Shown here piece after piece: positions 52,071-62,129 of a DNA stretch of 64,000 nt. Position numbers and translations under genes: made by a program. The DNA is from Haladaptatus sp. DYF46. Lineage in GTDB: Archaea > Halobacteriota > Halobacteria > Halobacteriales > Haladaptataceae. The stretch spans positions 682,001 to 746,000 of the forward strand of contig NZ_JAJFAY010000002.1 of the NCBI RefSeq assembly GCF_021083305.1. The letters are read 5' to 3'. The notes beneath the pieces were generated by a model that searched no databases, was not told the origin of the DNA, and saw only the letters and a program-made list of their open reading frames with translations. Numbering within the stretch: position 1 is the stretch's first letter; each line of letters starts with the position of its first letter.

Positions 52071-53060
52071 TCAAAAACGGTCCGCATCGCGCAGTTTTGC
52101 GACGACTTCGCGCACGCGTTGGGCCTCGGCTTTCGGGACGACCAAGACGCGGTCGTCGTAAGCGGCGACCACGAGGTTCTCGACGTCGACGAGGCTAACG
52201 TGTTTGTCCCCCGCCACGACGTTTCCGGTGGCGTCGATGGTCAGCGCGTCACTGAGGAGGACGTTCTCGCCGGAATCGAAGCGCTCGAACGCGTCCCACG
52301 AACCGAGGTCGTCCCAGTCGAATTCGGCGGGAACGACGAAGGCGTCGTCGGTGCGCTCCATGACGGCGTAATCGACGCTCGTCGGGGATACCGCGTCGAA
52401 GCCCCGGTTCGGGTCGCCGTCTTCGAGTGCGGTGATGAGCGGTTCGAGCGGGGAATCACGTGCGGCCTGAAGAAAGGCGTCCGGCGTCCACGCGAACAGG
52501 CCGGCGTTCCAGTAGAAACCGTCTTCGACGAATCGAATCGCGGTCGATCTATCAGGTTTTTCCCTGAACTTCGAGACGGAGAAGTAGCCGCAGAGGTCAT
52601 CTCCGGGTTCGATGTAACCGTACCCTGTCGCCGGTCTGTCCGGTTCGATACCGACCGTGACGACCCCCTCCGTTTCGACTGCAACTGACGCGGCGCGGCG
52701 CGCGGTCGTCTCGAAATCGCCCTCGATATGGTGGTCGCTGGGCAGGCAGAGGAGCACGCAGTCGCCGACCTGCTCGCGGATGCGATGGGTGGCGTACACC
52801 AGTGCCGGGCCGGTGTCCTTCGGTTCCGGTTCGACGAGGACGCCCGCCTCGGGCGCGTGTTTACGGACGAGGTCAACGTGTTCCTCGGCGGTGCAGACGA
52901 AGCGTTCATCGGCGAAGCCGGCACGGCTCACGGTTTGGGAGAGCAACGAGTCGTCCCCGAGAAGCGGAAGGAACTGCTTCGGTCGGTCGCTTCGACTCGC
53001 GGGGTAGAGTCGAGTTCCGGTGCCACCGGCCATGATCAGTGCGACGAGCGGGCGGTCCAT
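52071..53060 (-). CDS. manC: Mannose-1-phosphate guanylyltransferase
   Basis: A 329-residue nucleotidyltransferase that makes GDP-mannose for glycans. The GMP-transfer signature GGTGTRLYPASRSDRPKQFL lies at about residues 12-31. The C-terminal half has GFYWNAGLFAW and EFDWDDLGSWDAF, both typical of the ManC family. The isomerase domain found in bifunctional enzymes is absent. No other sugar-nucleotide gene is adjacent. Confidence 0.9.
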   Translation of the reverse strand: MDRPLVALIMAGGTGTRLYPASRSDRPKQFLPLLGDDSLLSQTVSRAGFADERFVCTAEEHVDLVRKHAPEAGVLVEPEPKDTGPALVYATHRIREQVGDCVLLCLPSDHHIEGDFETTARRAASVAVETEGVVTVGIEPDRPATGYGYIEPGDDLCGYFSVSKFREKPDRSTAIRFVEDGFYWNAGLFAWTPDAFLQAARDSPLEPLITALEDGDPNRGFDAVSPTSVDYAVMERTDDAFVVPAEFDWDDLGSWDAFERFDSGENVLLSDALTIDATGNVVAGDKHVSLVDVENLVVAAYDDRVLVVPKAEAQRVREVVAKLRDADRF

Positions 53061-53165
53061 ATCCCTCCCACAATCCTGTGGCGTTTAAATTCGTCTCATT
53101 AAAATTCGAACCCTTCGGATCGGGGTTCGCGTGCACATCCGTACCGAAAAAAGTGTGAAGTATGT

Positions 53166-53768
53166 TTACGCCGCGCCGCGCGGTTCCGATTCCGGGGTCG
53201 CGCCTTCGCGGGTCTCGTGTCGGGTGCCCTGCGCCATGAACATCATCGACAGGCCGCTGATGAGGAGGTTCACGCCGAAGAGGAGGCCGAGCGCCCACGC
53301 GGCGGTTGCCGGCCACCCGACCCAGATGATCGCGGCGATGACGAGCGCACAGACGCCGCTCACGACGAGTGCGCCCCAGCCGCGGCTGCCGCGGGCCTGG
53401 AATCCCATGACGATTTCGAGGACCCCGTCGACGACGAGGAACGCCGCCAGCAGGATGGTCAACGTCGTGAGTCCGATGAGCGGGTTCGCCAGAAGCGAAA
53501 TCCCGGCCACGGCGAAGATGACCGCGAGGATTCCTTGCACGAAGAACCGCTTCCACCCTCCCGAGAAGGCGTGAGCGACGTGCACGAGCGCCCCGACGAC
53601 CAACAACGCACCGAGTAAAATCGACAACGAAACCCCGGCCGCGAACGGCGCTAATATGGCTAGAACGCCGATTATGGCGATGATAACTCCAGCCACCATC
53701 GAAGCACGCCACGATCTCTCGGCGGTTTCGGATACGACTTCCGCACCGCTTTGTACATTAGTGCTCAT
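53166..53768 (-). CDS. HdeD-family membrane protein
   Basis: A 200-residue protein with six hydrophobic spans. Two repeats of the DUF308 unit are visible, as in HdeD: GVIIAIIGVLAILAPFAAGV (about 27-46) and FFVQGILAVIFAVAGISLLA (about 75-94), with WGALVVSGVCALVIAAIIWV near 130. Escherichia coli HdeD is linked to acid resistance; the archaeal role is unknown. The ATG at 53768 was chosen because the sequence upstream is non-conserved. Confidence 0.85.
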   Translation of the reverse strand: MSTNVQSGAEVVSETAERSWRASMVAGVIIAIIGVLAILAPFAAGVSLSILLGALLVVGALVHVAHAFSGGWKRFFVQGILAVIFAVAGISLLANPLIGLTTLTILLAAFLVVDGVLEIVMGFQARGSRGWGALVVSGVCALVIAAIIWVGWPATAAWALGLLFGVNLLISGLSMMFMAQGTRHETREGATPESEPRGAA

Positions 53769-54028
53769 TTGAAGTTCACCAGTATACTTATTGGATCCCC
53801 AAGGTAATAAGTTGTGTTGATTATTTGAAGGAAGTACCAAGCATCAGACCCATTTCTTGAGATTGAAAGGAGTAGAGACATTGTAAGCGGAGAATGTGAA
53901 TTTCCCAAACGTGACACCTCTCAAAGTTATTGGTTCGGAGACCGGTTGAAACGAACTACGAGTTGACGGTTTCGAGAAGTATTGGCCAAATCTTTGATGT
54001 GAATGACGTTCGTTTCAGCGTCCGGCCG

Positions 54029-54340
54029 TCACCAGGTTTCGATAGTACCCTCGCGAATGTCTTCGACGCATCCTTCACACGCGGGGTGGTCCGGATCGAA
54101 GCATTTCGGACGACCTTCTTTGTCTATCGGCGCCGCCCTCCGGTCGACGTATCGGCGGCAGACGATCTTTGCTCGACCGTGTTCGTCCCGCGGCAGATCG
54201 GCGAGAACCGTGTCCTGTGCGTTTCGATACGCCTCCCTCGCCTCCTCCATCTGGCGGTTCGCCGAGTCGCGGGTTTCGGCGTACTTCTTTCCCACCGTCC
54301 GGAGTTTGACGCGGAGGAAACGGTCGAGGCGGTCGTCCAT
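54029..54340 (-). CDS. Conserved haloarchaeal protein (DUF7091-like)
   Basis: A 103-residue basic protein starting MDDRLDRFLRVKLRTVGKKY. A charged helix of about 45 residues is followed by ADLPRDEHGRAKIVCRRYVD and a Cys-containing end (CFDPDHPACEGC) that may bind a metal. It recalls a haloarchaeal family known as DUF7091. It is divergent from the RPA operon, which suggests possible shared regulation. Confidence 0.7.
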   Translation of the reverse strand: MDDRLDRFLRVKLRTVGKKYAETRDSANRQMEEAREAYRNAQDTVLADLPRDEHGRAKIVCRRYVDRRAAPIDKEGRPKCFDPDHPACEGCVEDIREGTIETW

Positions 54341-54497
54341 GTCACCCCTTTGGTGGTGAGGGAAGGAAAGGTTAACCCGGTTCGGTCGAACGAAGCGAAC
54401 GACGAGAGGAAGGCGTACGCACGTGGTGGACGGATACCGGCAATAGCAAGCAGACGAGCCCGAATGCTCCACTTTCACTTTCGCTCTGCCCACGTAA

Positions 54498-54508
54498 CCT
54501 TTTATACC
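54498..54508 (+). promoter_or_regulatory. TATA box of the RPA operon
   Basis: CCTTTTATACC is centred about 25-27 bp upstream of an ATG at 54528 and about 63 bp upstream of the RPA ATG at 54566. The geometry predicts transcription starting at or near 54528. Confidence 0.6.
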
Positions 54509-54527
54509 ATCGCGAACCAACCACGGC

Positions 54528-54569
54528 ATGTCTCCCATAGAAAACGAAGTGGAGACGGAGCAACCATGA
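54528..54569 (+). CDS. Thirteen-codon leaderless upstream reading frame of RPA
   Basis: An ATG at 54528 opens a frame for MSPIENEVETEQP, and its TGA (54567-54569) overlaps the RPA start (ATGA). It sits just where the transcript should begin. Ribosomes would translate it first and could re-start on RPA. It could be a control device or simply a fortuitous frame. Confidence 0.45.
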   Translation: MSPIENEVETEQP

Positions 54570-55495
54570 CCGATGTGCGACAGCATGCGGAAGAAATACA
54601 CGAACAGTTCTCCGACCACCTCGACGTAACCGTAGACGACGTAGCGTCGCGTCTCGACAGCCTCGTCAACGAGTACAAAGTGCCGATGGAAGAGGCGCGT
54701 CGAAGCGTCACCAGCCATTATCTGGACGAAGCCGGGCTCGAACGCGACGAGATTCGAACGGGCGGAACCAGCGACGTGAACGTCGAAGACATCGAAACCG
54801 ACGAGGAGTGGGTCAACCTCACCGCGAAGGTCGTCGACCTCTGGGAACCGCGCAGCGACTCCGTGGGCCAAGTCGGCCTCCTCGGCGACGAAACGGGCAC
54901 CATCAAGTTCACGAAGTGGGCCAAATCCGACCTCCCGGAACTGGAGGAAGAGAAAGTCTACACGCTCGGCAACGTCGTTACGGACGAGTATCAGGGCCGC
55001 TATTCGGTGAAGCTCAACCGCACGACCACCGTCGAGGAACTCGACACCGACATCGAAGTCGGCGACAACAGCAGCGAGATGGAGGGTGCACTGGTGGACA
55101 TCCAGTCCGGCAGCGGCCTCATCAAGCGCTGCCCGAAAGAAGACTGCACGCGAGTCCTGCAGAACGGCCGTTGTTCGGAACACGGCGAGCAGGAGGGCGA
55201 ATTCGACCTTCGAATCAAGGGCGTCTTGGACGACGGCCTCGACGTTCACGAGGTCATCTTCAACGAGGAATCGACCGAGAACCTGACCGGCATCGAACTG
55301 GAGGAGGCAAAGCAGATGGCGATGGACGCGCTCGACACGACCGTCGTGGCCGACGAAATGCGCGAGAAAACGCTCGGCCACTACTACCGCGTGACGGGAC
55401 CGACGATGGGTCGGTACCTGCTCGCGAACGACGTCGAACTGCTCTCCGGACCGGTCGATGCGGAAGCGGCGCTTATCAAAGCGAGGTCGATGTAA
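54566..55495 (+). CDS. rpa: Replication protein A (single-stranded DNA-binding)
   Basis: A 309-residue OB-fold protein that coats single-stranded DNA in replication and repair. An N-terminal helical region (about 1-70) is followed by an OB fold (about 75-170; LTAKVVDLWEPRSDSVGQVG, GTIKFTKWAKSDLPELEEEK). A zinc finger lies at about 188-205 (CPKEDCTRVL and CSEH). It is followed at once by its associated protein gene, the usual rpa-rpap arrangement in haloarchaea. The start is supported by overlap with the upstream frame. Confidence 0.92.
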   Translation: MTDVRQHAEEIHEQFSDHLDVTVDDVASRLDSLVNEYKVPMEEARRSVTSHYLDEAGLERDEIRTGGTSDVNVEDIETDEEWVNLTAKVVDLWEPRSDSVGQVGLLGDETGTIKFTKWAKSDLPELEEEKVYTLGNVVTDEYQGRYSVKLNRTTTVEELDTDIEVGDNSSEMEGALVDIQSGSGLIKRCPKEDCTRVLQNGRCSEHGEQEGEFDLRIKGVLDDGLDVHEVIFNEESTENLTGIELEEAKQMAMDALDTTVVADEMREKTLGHYYRVTGPTMGRYLLANDVELLSGPVDAEAALIKARSM

Positions 55496-55496
55496 C

Positions 55497-56141
55497 ATGA
55501 GTAACGCACCAACACGAGAGGTCGCACGCCGCACCTTCGCGGCGGAGTTCAACGACGCGAGTTACACGTTCAAGGAGTCGGACGACGAGCGCGCACCGGT
55601 CTACTTGCTCCTCCCCACGGGTGAGCGAGCGAACCGAGTCTTCATTGTCGGGACGCTAACCGAGAAGGAAGACGTCGGTGAGGACAGCGAGTACTGGCGC
55701 GGACGGGTCGTGGACCCGAACGGGGACACGTTCTTCGTCTACGCCGGGCAGTACCAACCGGACGCCGCGGCCATGCTTCGGGAACTCGAAGCACCGGCCT
55801 ACGTCGCCATCGCCGGGAAACCCCGGACGTTCGAAATGGACGACGGAACGGTGAACGTCTCCCTGCGTCCCGAATCCATCACCGTAGTGGACGAATCGAC
55901 GCGGGACCGCTGGGTGGTCGAAACCGCCGAACGAACCCTCGAACGCATCGAGGCGTTCGACGACGAGATCAACCGCTACGCCGTGATGGCGAAGGAGGAG
56001 TACGAGCGACCCATCGACACCTACCGTGACAACGCGATTCGGGCGCTCGAAAGCCTCGACACCGGCGACGGAGCGAGTGACGACGGCGGCGACGAAGCCG
56101 CCGACGGAGCTGATTCCGAGGGCGAAACACCGCCACAGTAG
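55497..56141 (+). CDS. RPA-associated protein (COG3390)
   Basis: A 214-residue protein of the haloarchaeal RPA-associated group. Its OB-like core (about 25-130; APVYLLLPTGERANRVFIVG, WRGRVVDPNGDTFFVYAGQY) is followed by a charged helical and acidic tail. It forms a complex with the RPA from the same operon and supports DNA repair. The ATG is 1 bp after the RPA stop. Confidence 0.9.
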   Translation: MSNAPTREVARRTFAAEFNDASYTFKESDDERAPVYLLLPTGERANRVFIVGTLTEKEDVGEDSEYWRGRVVDPNGDTFFVYAGQYQPDAAAMLRELEAPAYVAIAGKPRTFEMDDGTVNVSLRPESITVVDESTRDRWVVETAERTLERIEAFDDEINRYAVMAKEEYERPIDTYRDNAIRALESLDTGDGASDDGGDEAADGADSEGETPPQ

Positions 56142-56267
56142 CGAACTTCGCCACCACCCTTTCGACCGCGGATACGATTTCGAAGGGGCCGAGTAGACGA
56201 CGCAGGGAGCGACGGCTATCGACGACGGACGGGACGAACGGAGCAGAAATCGACATCACACCGACCC

Positions 56268-56501
56268 ATGCCCGACGAACGAACATCACCGAGCGGCGAT
56301 TGGCGGGACGTGTACGCCGAGATGGGTGCGGACACGTCCGCCGAAGGCCCGAGTCGTCCGTGTCCGAAATGCGGTGCAGAATCGGCGCGCGTCTTTAGCC
56401 GCGTGTTCGAATGCGAGGAACACGGCGTGTGGGCGCTCGACAGGACGGGAAAACCGCGACTCGGGGCGCCGACGGATTCGACCCGAACGATGGCGGATTA
56501 A
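56268..56501 (+). CDS. Small zinc-finger-like protein
   Basis: A 77-residue protein with CPKC near residues 32-35 and a second CEEH set near 49-52, which could make one zinc site, then a short WALDRTGKPR segment. The first 30 residues and the tail look disordered. It converges on hutH with a 4-bp overlap. No function is assigned. Confidence 0.65.
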   Translation: MPDERTSPSGDWRDVYAEMGADTSAEGPSRPCPKCGAESARVFSRVFECEEHGVWALDRTGKPRLGAPTDSTRTMAD

Positions 56502-58069
56502 TCGAGGGGGTCGGAGAGTGCGTGTTCCACGCGTTCTTCGAGTAGTCCGGACCAGACCAGCGCCTCGGCGGCCGAGATGTCCTCGTGGATGGGGCGGTCC
56601 TCCACGAGCGGCGGGACGACTTCGCGGACGGACTCGTAGGCCGCGCCAGTTCCGACACCGTGTGCGAGGTCATCGGAGACGAACTCCGCGGCCTGTGCGC
56701 CACAGGCCAGTTCGATGCCGACGATGGAAATCGCATTCGCCACGGCACGGCGGGCGTTGTACGCGCTCTGTGCGCTCATACTCACGTGGTCTTCCTGATT
56801 GCCGCTGACCGGCGTGTTGTCCATCGAGGCGCGGCCGATGGAGCGATTTTCGTTCAACAGCGCCGCGGCGGTGTACTGGGCGATCATGTACCCCGAACGT
56901 AACCCTCCGTGTTCGGTGAGAAACGGGGGCAAATGCGGTTCTTGGATGTTCGGATTGAGCATGCGGTCCACCCGGCGCTCCGAGATGGCCGCGAGTTCGG
57001 TGACGGCGTTCGTCAGATAATCCAGCGGCAGCGCGAGCGGGTCGCCGTGGAAGTTCCCGCCGGAGAGGACGGCGGCGTCACCCGCACCGCTCGCGCGACT
57101 GTGAACGGCGTCGGCCGGGAAGATGAGCGGGTTGTCCGTCGCGCTGTTGAGTTCGATTTCGACGGCGTTCCGAAGGTGGGCGACGGCGTCCCGAACCGCA
57201 CCGTGGACCTGCGGCATGCATCGAATCGAGTAGGCGTCCTGCACACGGTCGCAGTTTCGATGGGACTCGACGATTTCGGAGTCGACGGTGAGGCGCTTGA
57301 TGTTTCGTGCACTCTTCGCGTGGCCGTCGTGGGGGCGAACGTCGGCGATTACGGAGTCCGCGGAGGCCGTCGTTCCCATGGTGACTTCGGTCGTGAGCGC
57401 GCCGGCGACGTCCGCCGCCCGAATCGCTCGTTCGGCATCGCGCACGGCGAGTGCAGCGAGTCCAACCGTGAGTTGTGTGCCGTTGATGAGCGCCAATCCT
57501 TCCTTGGCCGCGAGGGGTATCGGGTCGAGTTCGGCGGTTTCGAGCGCTTCAGCACCGTCGAGTCGTTCGCCGTCTACGGTGGCGGTTCCTTCGCCCGTAA
57601 TGACCAGCGCCAGGTGCGCGAGCGGCGCGAGGTCGCCACTCGCGCCGAGGCTTCCGCGGGATTTGACGACCGGGTGGACGCCCTCGTTCAGCATCGTGAC
57701 CAGTTGGTCCACGACGACTTCGCGGATGCCGGAGTAACCCTTGACGAGCGCGTTGACCCGCCCGAGCATCATGGCGCGGACTTCCTCGCGGCGCAGTTCC
57801 CTCCCCGCGCCCGCGGCGTGACTCCTGATGAGGTTGCTCTGGAGCGTCTCGATGTCCTCGCGCGGGATGCGTTCGTCCACGAGTTCGCCGAACCCGGTGT
57901 TGACACCGTAGACGGCTTCGCCGCTTTCGACCACCTGTTCGACGCGTTTTCGTGCGGTTCTAACCCGTTCGCGGGCGTCGTCGGGGACGAAAACGGTTGC
58001 GTCGTCGCGCGCGACTCGTTCCACGTCTTCCGGCGTCAGCGATTCGCCGTCGATTTCGATTTCACTCAT
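56498..58069 (-). CDS. hutH: Histidine ammonia-lyase
   Basis: A 523-residue enzyme that converts histidine to urocanate and ammonia, the first step of histidine use. The Ala-Ser-Gly triplet that forms the MIO group is within GSLGASGDLAPLAHL (about residues 143-145 for ASG). Also visible are the YGVNTGFGEL start motif and QNREDHVSM-type text (GNQEDHVSM). Its start overlaps the end of hutI by 8 bp. It is the last gene in the operon. Confidence 0.95.
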   Translation of the reverse strand: MSEIEIDGESLTPEDVERVARDDATVFVPDDARERVRTARKRVEQVVESGEAVYGVNTGFGELVDERIPREDIETLQSNLIRSHAAGAGRELRREEVRAMMLGRVNALVKGYSGIREVVVDQLVTMLNEGVHPVVKSRGSLGASGDLAPLAHLALVITGEGTATVDGERLDGAEALETAELDPIPLAAKEGLALINGTQLTVGLAALAVRDAERAIRAADVAGALTTEVTMGTTASADSVIADVRPHDGHAKSARNIKRLTVDSEIVESHRNCDRVQDAYSIRCMPQVHGAVRDAVAHLRNAVEIELNSATDNPLIFPADAVHSRASGAGDAAVLSGGNFHGDPLALPLDYLTNAVTELAAISERRVDRMLNPNIQEPHLPPFLTEHGGLRSGYMIAQYTAAALLNENRSIGRASMDNTPVSGNQEDHVSMSAQSAYNARRAVANAISIVGIELACGAQAAEFVSDDLAHGVGTGAAYESVREVVPPLVEDRPIHEDISAAEALVWSGLLEERVEHALSDPLD

Positions 58070-59306
58070 GATGGACCACCTCGCCGTTCTTCAGTACCGT
58101 CTCAACCGTGTTCACGCCGAAGTTGTATGGAACGTGGACGTAGTTCGGCGCGTCGATGACCGCGATGTCGGCGGGGGAACCCGGTTGAAGCGTTCCGGTT
58201 CCCGCTTCCAAATCGAGCGCCATCGCGGCGTGTTTCGTCCCGGCGACCAGCGCCTCGACGGGAGTCATACCCATCTCGACGCAGGCGAGCGACGAGGCGA
58301 AGCCCATGCTCTGGGAGTGACAGTTCGGATTGAAATCCGTGGCGATGGCTACGGGCGCTCCAGCGTCGAGAAACGCACGAGCGTCGGCGAACTCCGCGCC
58401 GAGGCCGAAGGCGGTCCCCGGCAGCAAAACGGGAACGACACCCGCGTCGGTCAGGGCGGCGATGTCCTCCTCCGTCGCGTGAAGGAGATGGTCCGCGCTC
58501 GTCGCGCCGAGGTCGGCGGCGAGTTGCGACCCGCCGATGTGGGCGAGTTCCTCGGCGTGGACCTTCGGTGTCAACCCGTACTCCTCGCCGGTTTTCAGGA
58601 CGCTGCGCGACTGCGGGACGGTGAAGACGCCCTCCTCGCAGAACACGTCGCAGAATTCCGCGATTCCCTGTTCCGCGACGGCGGGAATCTGTTCCTCGAC
58701 GACCTCGTCCGCGTACTCGTCGGCGTCCCGACCCTCCGGAATCGCGTGGGCGCCCATGAACGTCGGCACGACGTCGACGGCGTGGCGGTCGTCGGCCCGC
58801 GAAATCACGTCGAGCATTCGAAGTTCGGTTTTGGTGTCCAGCCCGTAGCCGGATTTGACCTCGACCGTGGTCGTCCCGTGGGCGAGCATCATATCGAGGT
58901 CGGAAAGCAGGTTCGCGAGCAACTCCTCGTCGCTCGCTTCCCGTACCGCCTGCACGGTTCGGAGGATACCGCCGCCGTCAGCGAGGATTTCTTGATACGT
59001 TTTACCCCGTAATTTCGCCTCGAACTCGTCGGATCGGTCCCCCGCGAACAGCGCGTGGGTGTGCGGGTCGACGAAGCCGGGAACCACCGCTTTGCCGCTC
59101 GCATCGACCGCGTGGGTCGCGTTCTCCGGCGGGAACTCGCGGGTGACGGGACCCGTCGCGCCGACTCGTGTGACGTCTCCGTCTATCACCGCGATTGCTG
59201 CGTCCTCGTAGATACCGAGGGAGCCGTCCTCCTCCACGGTGACGACCTGTGCCGCATCGTGAACGACGGCGGTGAGGTCGTTTTCGTTCGGTTCCGAACC
59301 GCTCAT
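58062..59306 (-). CDS. hutI: Imidazolonepropionase
   Basis: A 414-residue amidohydrolase that opens the imidazolone ring to give N-formimino-glutamate, step three of histidine use. The metal-binding [10 protein letters not shown] motif is near residue 75, and [10 protein letters not shown] plus [11 protein letters not shown] are clear. The start [10 protein letters not shown] is preferred to a longer frame because it overlaps hutG by only 4 bp and matches the normal length. Confidence 0.94.
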   Translation of the reverse strand: MSGSEPNENDLTAVVHDAAQVVTVEEDGSLGIYEDAAIAVIDGDVTRVGATGPVTREFPPENATHAVDASGKAVVPGFVDPHTHALFAGDRSDEFEAKLRGKTYQEILADGGGILRTVQAVREASDEELLANLLSDLDMMLAHGTTTVEVKSGYGLDTKTELRMLDVISRADDRHAVDVVPTFMGAHAIPEGRDADEYADEVVEEQIPAVAEQGIAEFCDVFCEEGVFTVPQSRSVLKTGEEYGLTPKVHAEELAHIGGSQLAADLGATSADHLLHATEEDIAALTDAGVVPVLLPGTAFGLGAEFADARAFLDAGAPVAIATDFNPNCHSQSMGFASSLACVEMGMTPVEALVAGTKHAAMALDLEAGTGTLQPGSPADIAVIDAPNYVHVPYNFGVNTVETVLKNGEVVHHE

Positions 59307-60256
59307 CGGCCACCTCCGACGGTGGACAGGAAGTGTGCGATCGTCCGCGCACCCGCCGTTACCGTCAGGTCGTCCCGGTCGAGCGACGGGGCACATTCCA
59401 CGACTTCGAAGCCGGCGACCCGTTCGTCGCTGGCGGCGAGACGGAGCATTCTGAACAGTTCGCGCGAGGAGATACCGCCGGGTGTCGGTGCGCTCACGCC
59501 GGGGGCGAACGCGGCGTCGAGGACGTCCAAATCGACGCTCACGTAGATGGCGTCCACGTCGCCGAGCGAATCGAGCGCGGTGTCGATGGCGGAGACGGAA
59601 TCCTCGCCGACCTCTTCCGCGGTGACGATTTCATCCCCCGGTTCGCGGACGAACTCTGCGTACGACGAACTCGTCTCGAAGTGACGCGCTCCAACGCAGG
59701 CGTACGCGTCGAGACCGGCCTCGAACAATTGTCGATACGGAGTGCCGCTGGTCGGGTCGTCACGCACCTCGCGCACGTCGAGATGCGCGTCGAAGTTGAC
59801 GACGCCGAGCGAACCGCCGTCGAGGAGCGGCGCGGCGTTCGGATAGGTGAAGGAGTTGTCGCCGCCGAGGAAGACGGGGAGCGTGTCGGCGTCGTGGAGT
59901 CGCTTCGCTAAAACGTGGGCCTTCTCCTGAAGTAACTCGGTGGTCACGTCGTTCGGTTCGTCCGAATCGAGCATGAGCATCACGTCGCCGACGTCCCCGA
60001 TACTGCCGACCGGACCGGCATCGAAGTGGTGTGTTTTCACTCCAGCGAGACTCTCGCGGAGCGCCGCCGGACCGTCGGCAGCGCCCTTCCGACCGATGAC
60101 GGCGTGGTCGAACGGTTCGCCGAGCAGCACCGCGTCGAACTCGGAGAGACGAGCGTCGTCCAGTTCCGGGACGGTTTCGACGACGTCGCCGAACTGTTCG
60201 TCGTTCGGGTCGTCGGACGTGCCGCGCCATTCCGACGGCGGGTTCAGTCCGGTCAT
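59303..60256 (-). CDS. hutG: Formimidoylglutamase
   Basis: A 317-residue arginase/agmatinase-fold Mn enzyme that splits formiminoglutamate into glutamate and formamide. Metal motifs are GGDNSFTYP (about residue 142), [10 protein letters not shown] (about 165-174) and [13 protein letters not shown] (about 243-255). With the other three genes it completes a path from histidine to glutamate. It overlaps hutU and hutI by 4 bp on each side. Confidence 0.93.
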   Translation of the reverse strand: MTGLNPPSEWRGTSDDPNDEQFGDVVETVPELDDARLSEFDAVLLGEPFDHAVIGRKGAADGPAALRESLAGVKTHHFDAGPVGSIGDVGDVMLMLDSDEPNDVTTELLQEKAHVLAKRLHDADTLPVFLGGDNSFTYPNAAPLLDGGSLGVVNFDAHLDVREVRDDPTSGTPYRQLFEAGLDAYACVGARHFETSSSYAEFVREPGDEIVTAEEVGEDSVSAIDTALDSLGDVDAIYVSVDLDVLDAAFAPGVSAPTPGGISSRELFRMLRLAASDERVAGFEVVECAPSLDRDDLTVTAGARTIAHFLSTVGGGR

Positions 60257-62034
60257 CGTCGATCACGCATCGGAACCGCGACGTTCGATTTCTCGGCCTG
60301 TTCTATCGCCTCGTCGTAGCCCGCGTCGGCGTGGCGAATCACGCCCATACCGGGGTCGGTGGTAAAGACGCGACGAGCCTTCTCGGCGGCCAACTCGGAC
60401 CCGTCGAGGACGACGTGGTTGTTGGTGTGAAGCGCGTTGCCGATGCCGACGCCGCCGCCGTCGTGAACCGACACGATGTCCGCACCCGCCGCGCAGTTGA
60501 GCAGGGCGTTCAGAATCGGCCAGTCGGCGATGGCGTCCGAGTCGTCGCGCATGGCTTCCGTTTCGCGGTTTGGGCTGGCGACGGACCCCGCGTCGAGGTG
60601 GTCGCGCGTGACGACGACTGGAGCCTCGATTTCGCCGTCCGCGACGAGTTCGTTGATTCGGAGGGCAAAGCGGGCGCGTTCCGTGAGGCCGTCTTCGTCC
60701 CCTTCGGCGGCTCTGCCGCCTCCGTTTCGATGCTCTTCCCGAGCATCGCTCGTATCGTAGCCGAGCCAACACACCCGCGAGGGGAGTCCCTGAAATTCGA
60801 CCTGTTCCTGCGCGAGGTCTATCCAGCGGTGGAGTTGCTCCTTTTCGGGGAACAGTTCCACGACGGCCTCGTCGGTGCGGTGAATGTCCTCGGGATTGCC
60901 GGACAGCGCGGCCCAGCGGAACGGACCCTTGCCTTGGCAGAACAGGGGTCGAATGTACGCCGGAACGAATCCGGGGAAGTCGAACGCGTTCTGCATGTCG
61001 CGGTGTTCTTTCACCTGTCCGCGGATGTTGTTGCCGTACTCGAAGGCGACAGCGCCCGCGTCCTGAATGTCGAGGATGCCCTGTACGTGTCGAGCCATCG
61101 TATCCAGACTCTCCTCGACGTACGTGTCAGAGTCCTCCTCGCGGAGTTGGTCAGCCTCTTCGACGGTGTAGCCCGACGGGTAGTACCCCTCCAACTCGTC
61201 GTGAGCGCTGGTTTGGTCGGTGATGACGTCCGGGACGAACCCCCTGTCGAGCATCCCTTCGAGCATGTCGGCGGCGTTGATGTGGACGCCGACGGAGTAT
61301 GCCTCGCCGTTCTCGGCGGCTTCCGTCGCCTTCTCGATGGCGTCGTCCAAGTCGTCCGTCTTCTCCATGCAGTAGCCGGTTTCGATGCGGCGGTCGATTC
61401 GGCCCTCGTCCACCTCGGCCGCGATACAGACGCCGTGGTTCATCGTGACGGCGAGCGGTTGGGCACCGCCCATCCCGCCGAGGCCGCCGGTCACGACGAT
61501 TTTCCCCGTCAGGTCGCCGTCGTAGTGTTCGTCGGCGAGGGCGGCGAGCGTCTCGAACGTTCCCTGAATGATGCCCTGCGTTCCGATGTAGGCCCACGAC
61601 CCGGCGGTCATCTGACCGTACATGATGAGTCCCTTCGCTTCGAGTTCGTGGAAGTGTTCCCAGTCGTCCCACTTGCCGACGAGGTTGGAGTTCGCGATGA
61701 GGACGCGGGGAGCGCGTTCGTGCGTCGTGAACCGCCCCACGGGTTTACCCGATTGGACGAGTAGCGTTTCGTCGTCGTCCAGTTCCCGCAGTTCGGCCAT
61801 GATGGCGTCGTAGGCGTCCCACGAGCGGGCCGCTCGGCCCGTCCCGCCGTAGACGACGAGGTCTTCGGGTTTCTCGCCGACGTCCGGGTCGAGGTTGTTG
61901 TTCAGCATGCGAAGGGCGGCCTCCTGCCGCCAACCCTTGCATTCGATGTCCGTTCCGGTGGGCGCACCCTGATAGTCGCGCCACTGGGCGCTCGGGTCGC
62001 CGATGTCGTGGTCGGGTTCCGGTCGGTCGTTCAT
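60253..62034 (-). CDS. hutU: Urocanate hydratase
   Basis: A 593-residue NAD+-dependent enzyme that hydrates urocanate to imidazolonepropionate, the second step. Motifs include the Gly-rich [14 protein letters not shown] (about residues 178-191), [19 protein letters not shown] and [20 protein letters not shown] in the C-terminal part. The start [14 protein letters not shown] was chosen as the normal N-terminus; upstream codons belong to the promoter region. It is the first gene of the hut operon. Confidence 0.94.
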   Translation of the reverse strand: MNDRPEPDHDIGDPSAQWRDYQGAPTGTDIECKGWRQEAALRMLNNNLDPDVGEKPEDLVVYGGTGRAARSWDAYDAIMAELRELDDDETLLVQSGKPVGRFTTHERAPRVLIANSNLVGKWDDWEHFHELEAKGLIMYGQMTAGSWAYIGTQGIIQGTFETLAALADEHYDGDLTGKIVVTGGLGGMGGAQPLAVTMNHGVCIAAEVDEGRIDRRIETGYCMEKTDDLDDAIEKATEAAENGEAYSVGVHINAADMLEGMLDRGFVPDVITDQTSAHDELEGYYPSGYTVEEADQLREEDSDTYVEESLDTMARHVQGILDIQDAGAVAFEYGNNIRGQVKEHRDMQNAFDFPGFVPAYIRPLFCQGKGPFRWAALSGNPEDIHRTDEAVVELFPEKEQLHRWIDLAQEQVEFQGLPSRVCWLGYDTSDAREEHRNGGGRAAEGDEDGLTERARFALRINELVADGEIEAPVVVTRDHLDAGSVASPNRETEAMRDDSDAIADWPILNALLNCAAGADIVSVHDGGGVGIGNALHTNNHVVLDGSELAAEKARRVFTTDPGMGVIRHADAGYDEAIEQAEKSNVAVPMRDRR

Positions 62035-62097
62035 TCGGTTTCTAGCTCGTAGTATGCACGCGGAGAGCAAAGACCCACGGCCCTGCACTCGGAGGGT

Positions 62098-62108
62098 TCT
62101 TTAAATAG
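62098..62108 (+). promoter_or_regulatory. TATA box of the HTH-10 regulator
   Basis: TCTTTAAATAG is centred 26 bp upstream of the ATG at 62130, predicting a leaderless transcript. The 95-bp gap to hutU must hold both promoters. Confidence 0.6.
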
Positions 62109-62129
62109 TTTCGGCGAAAATTCCCGGTG

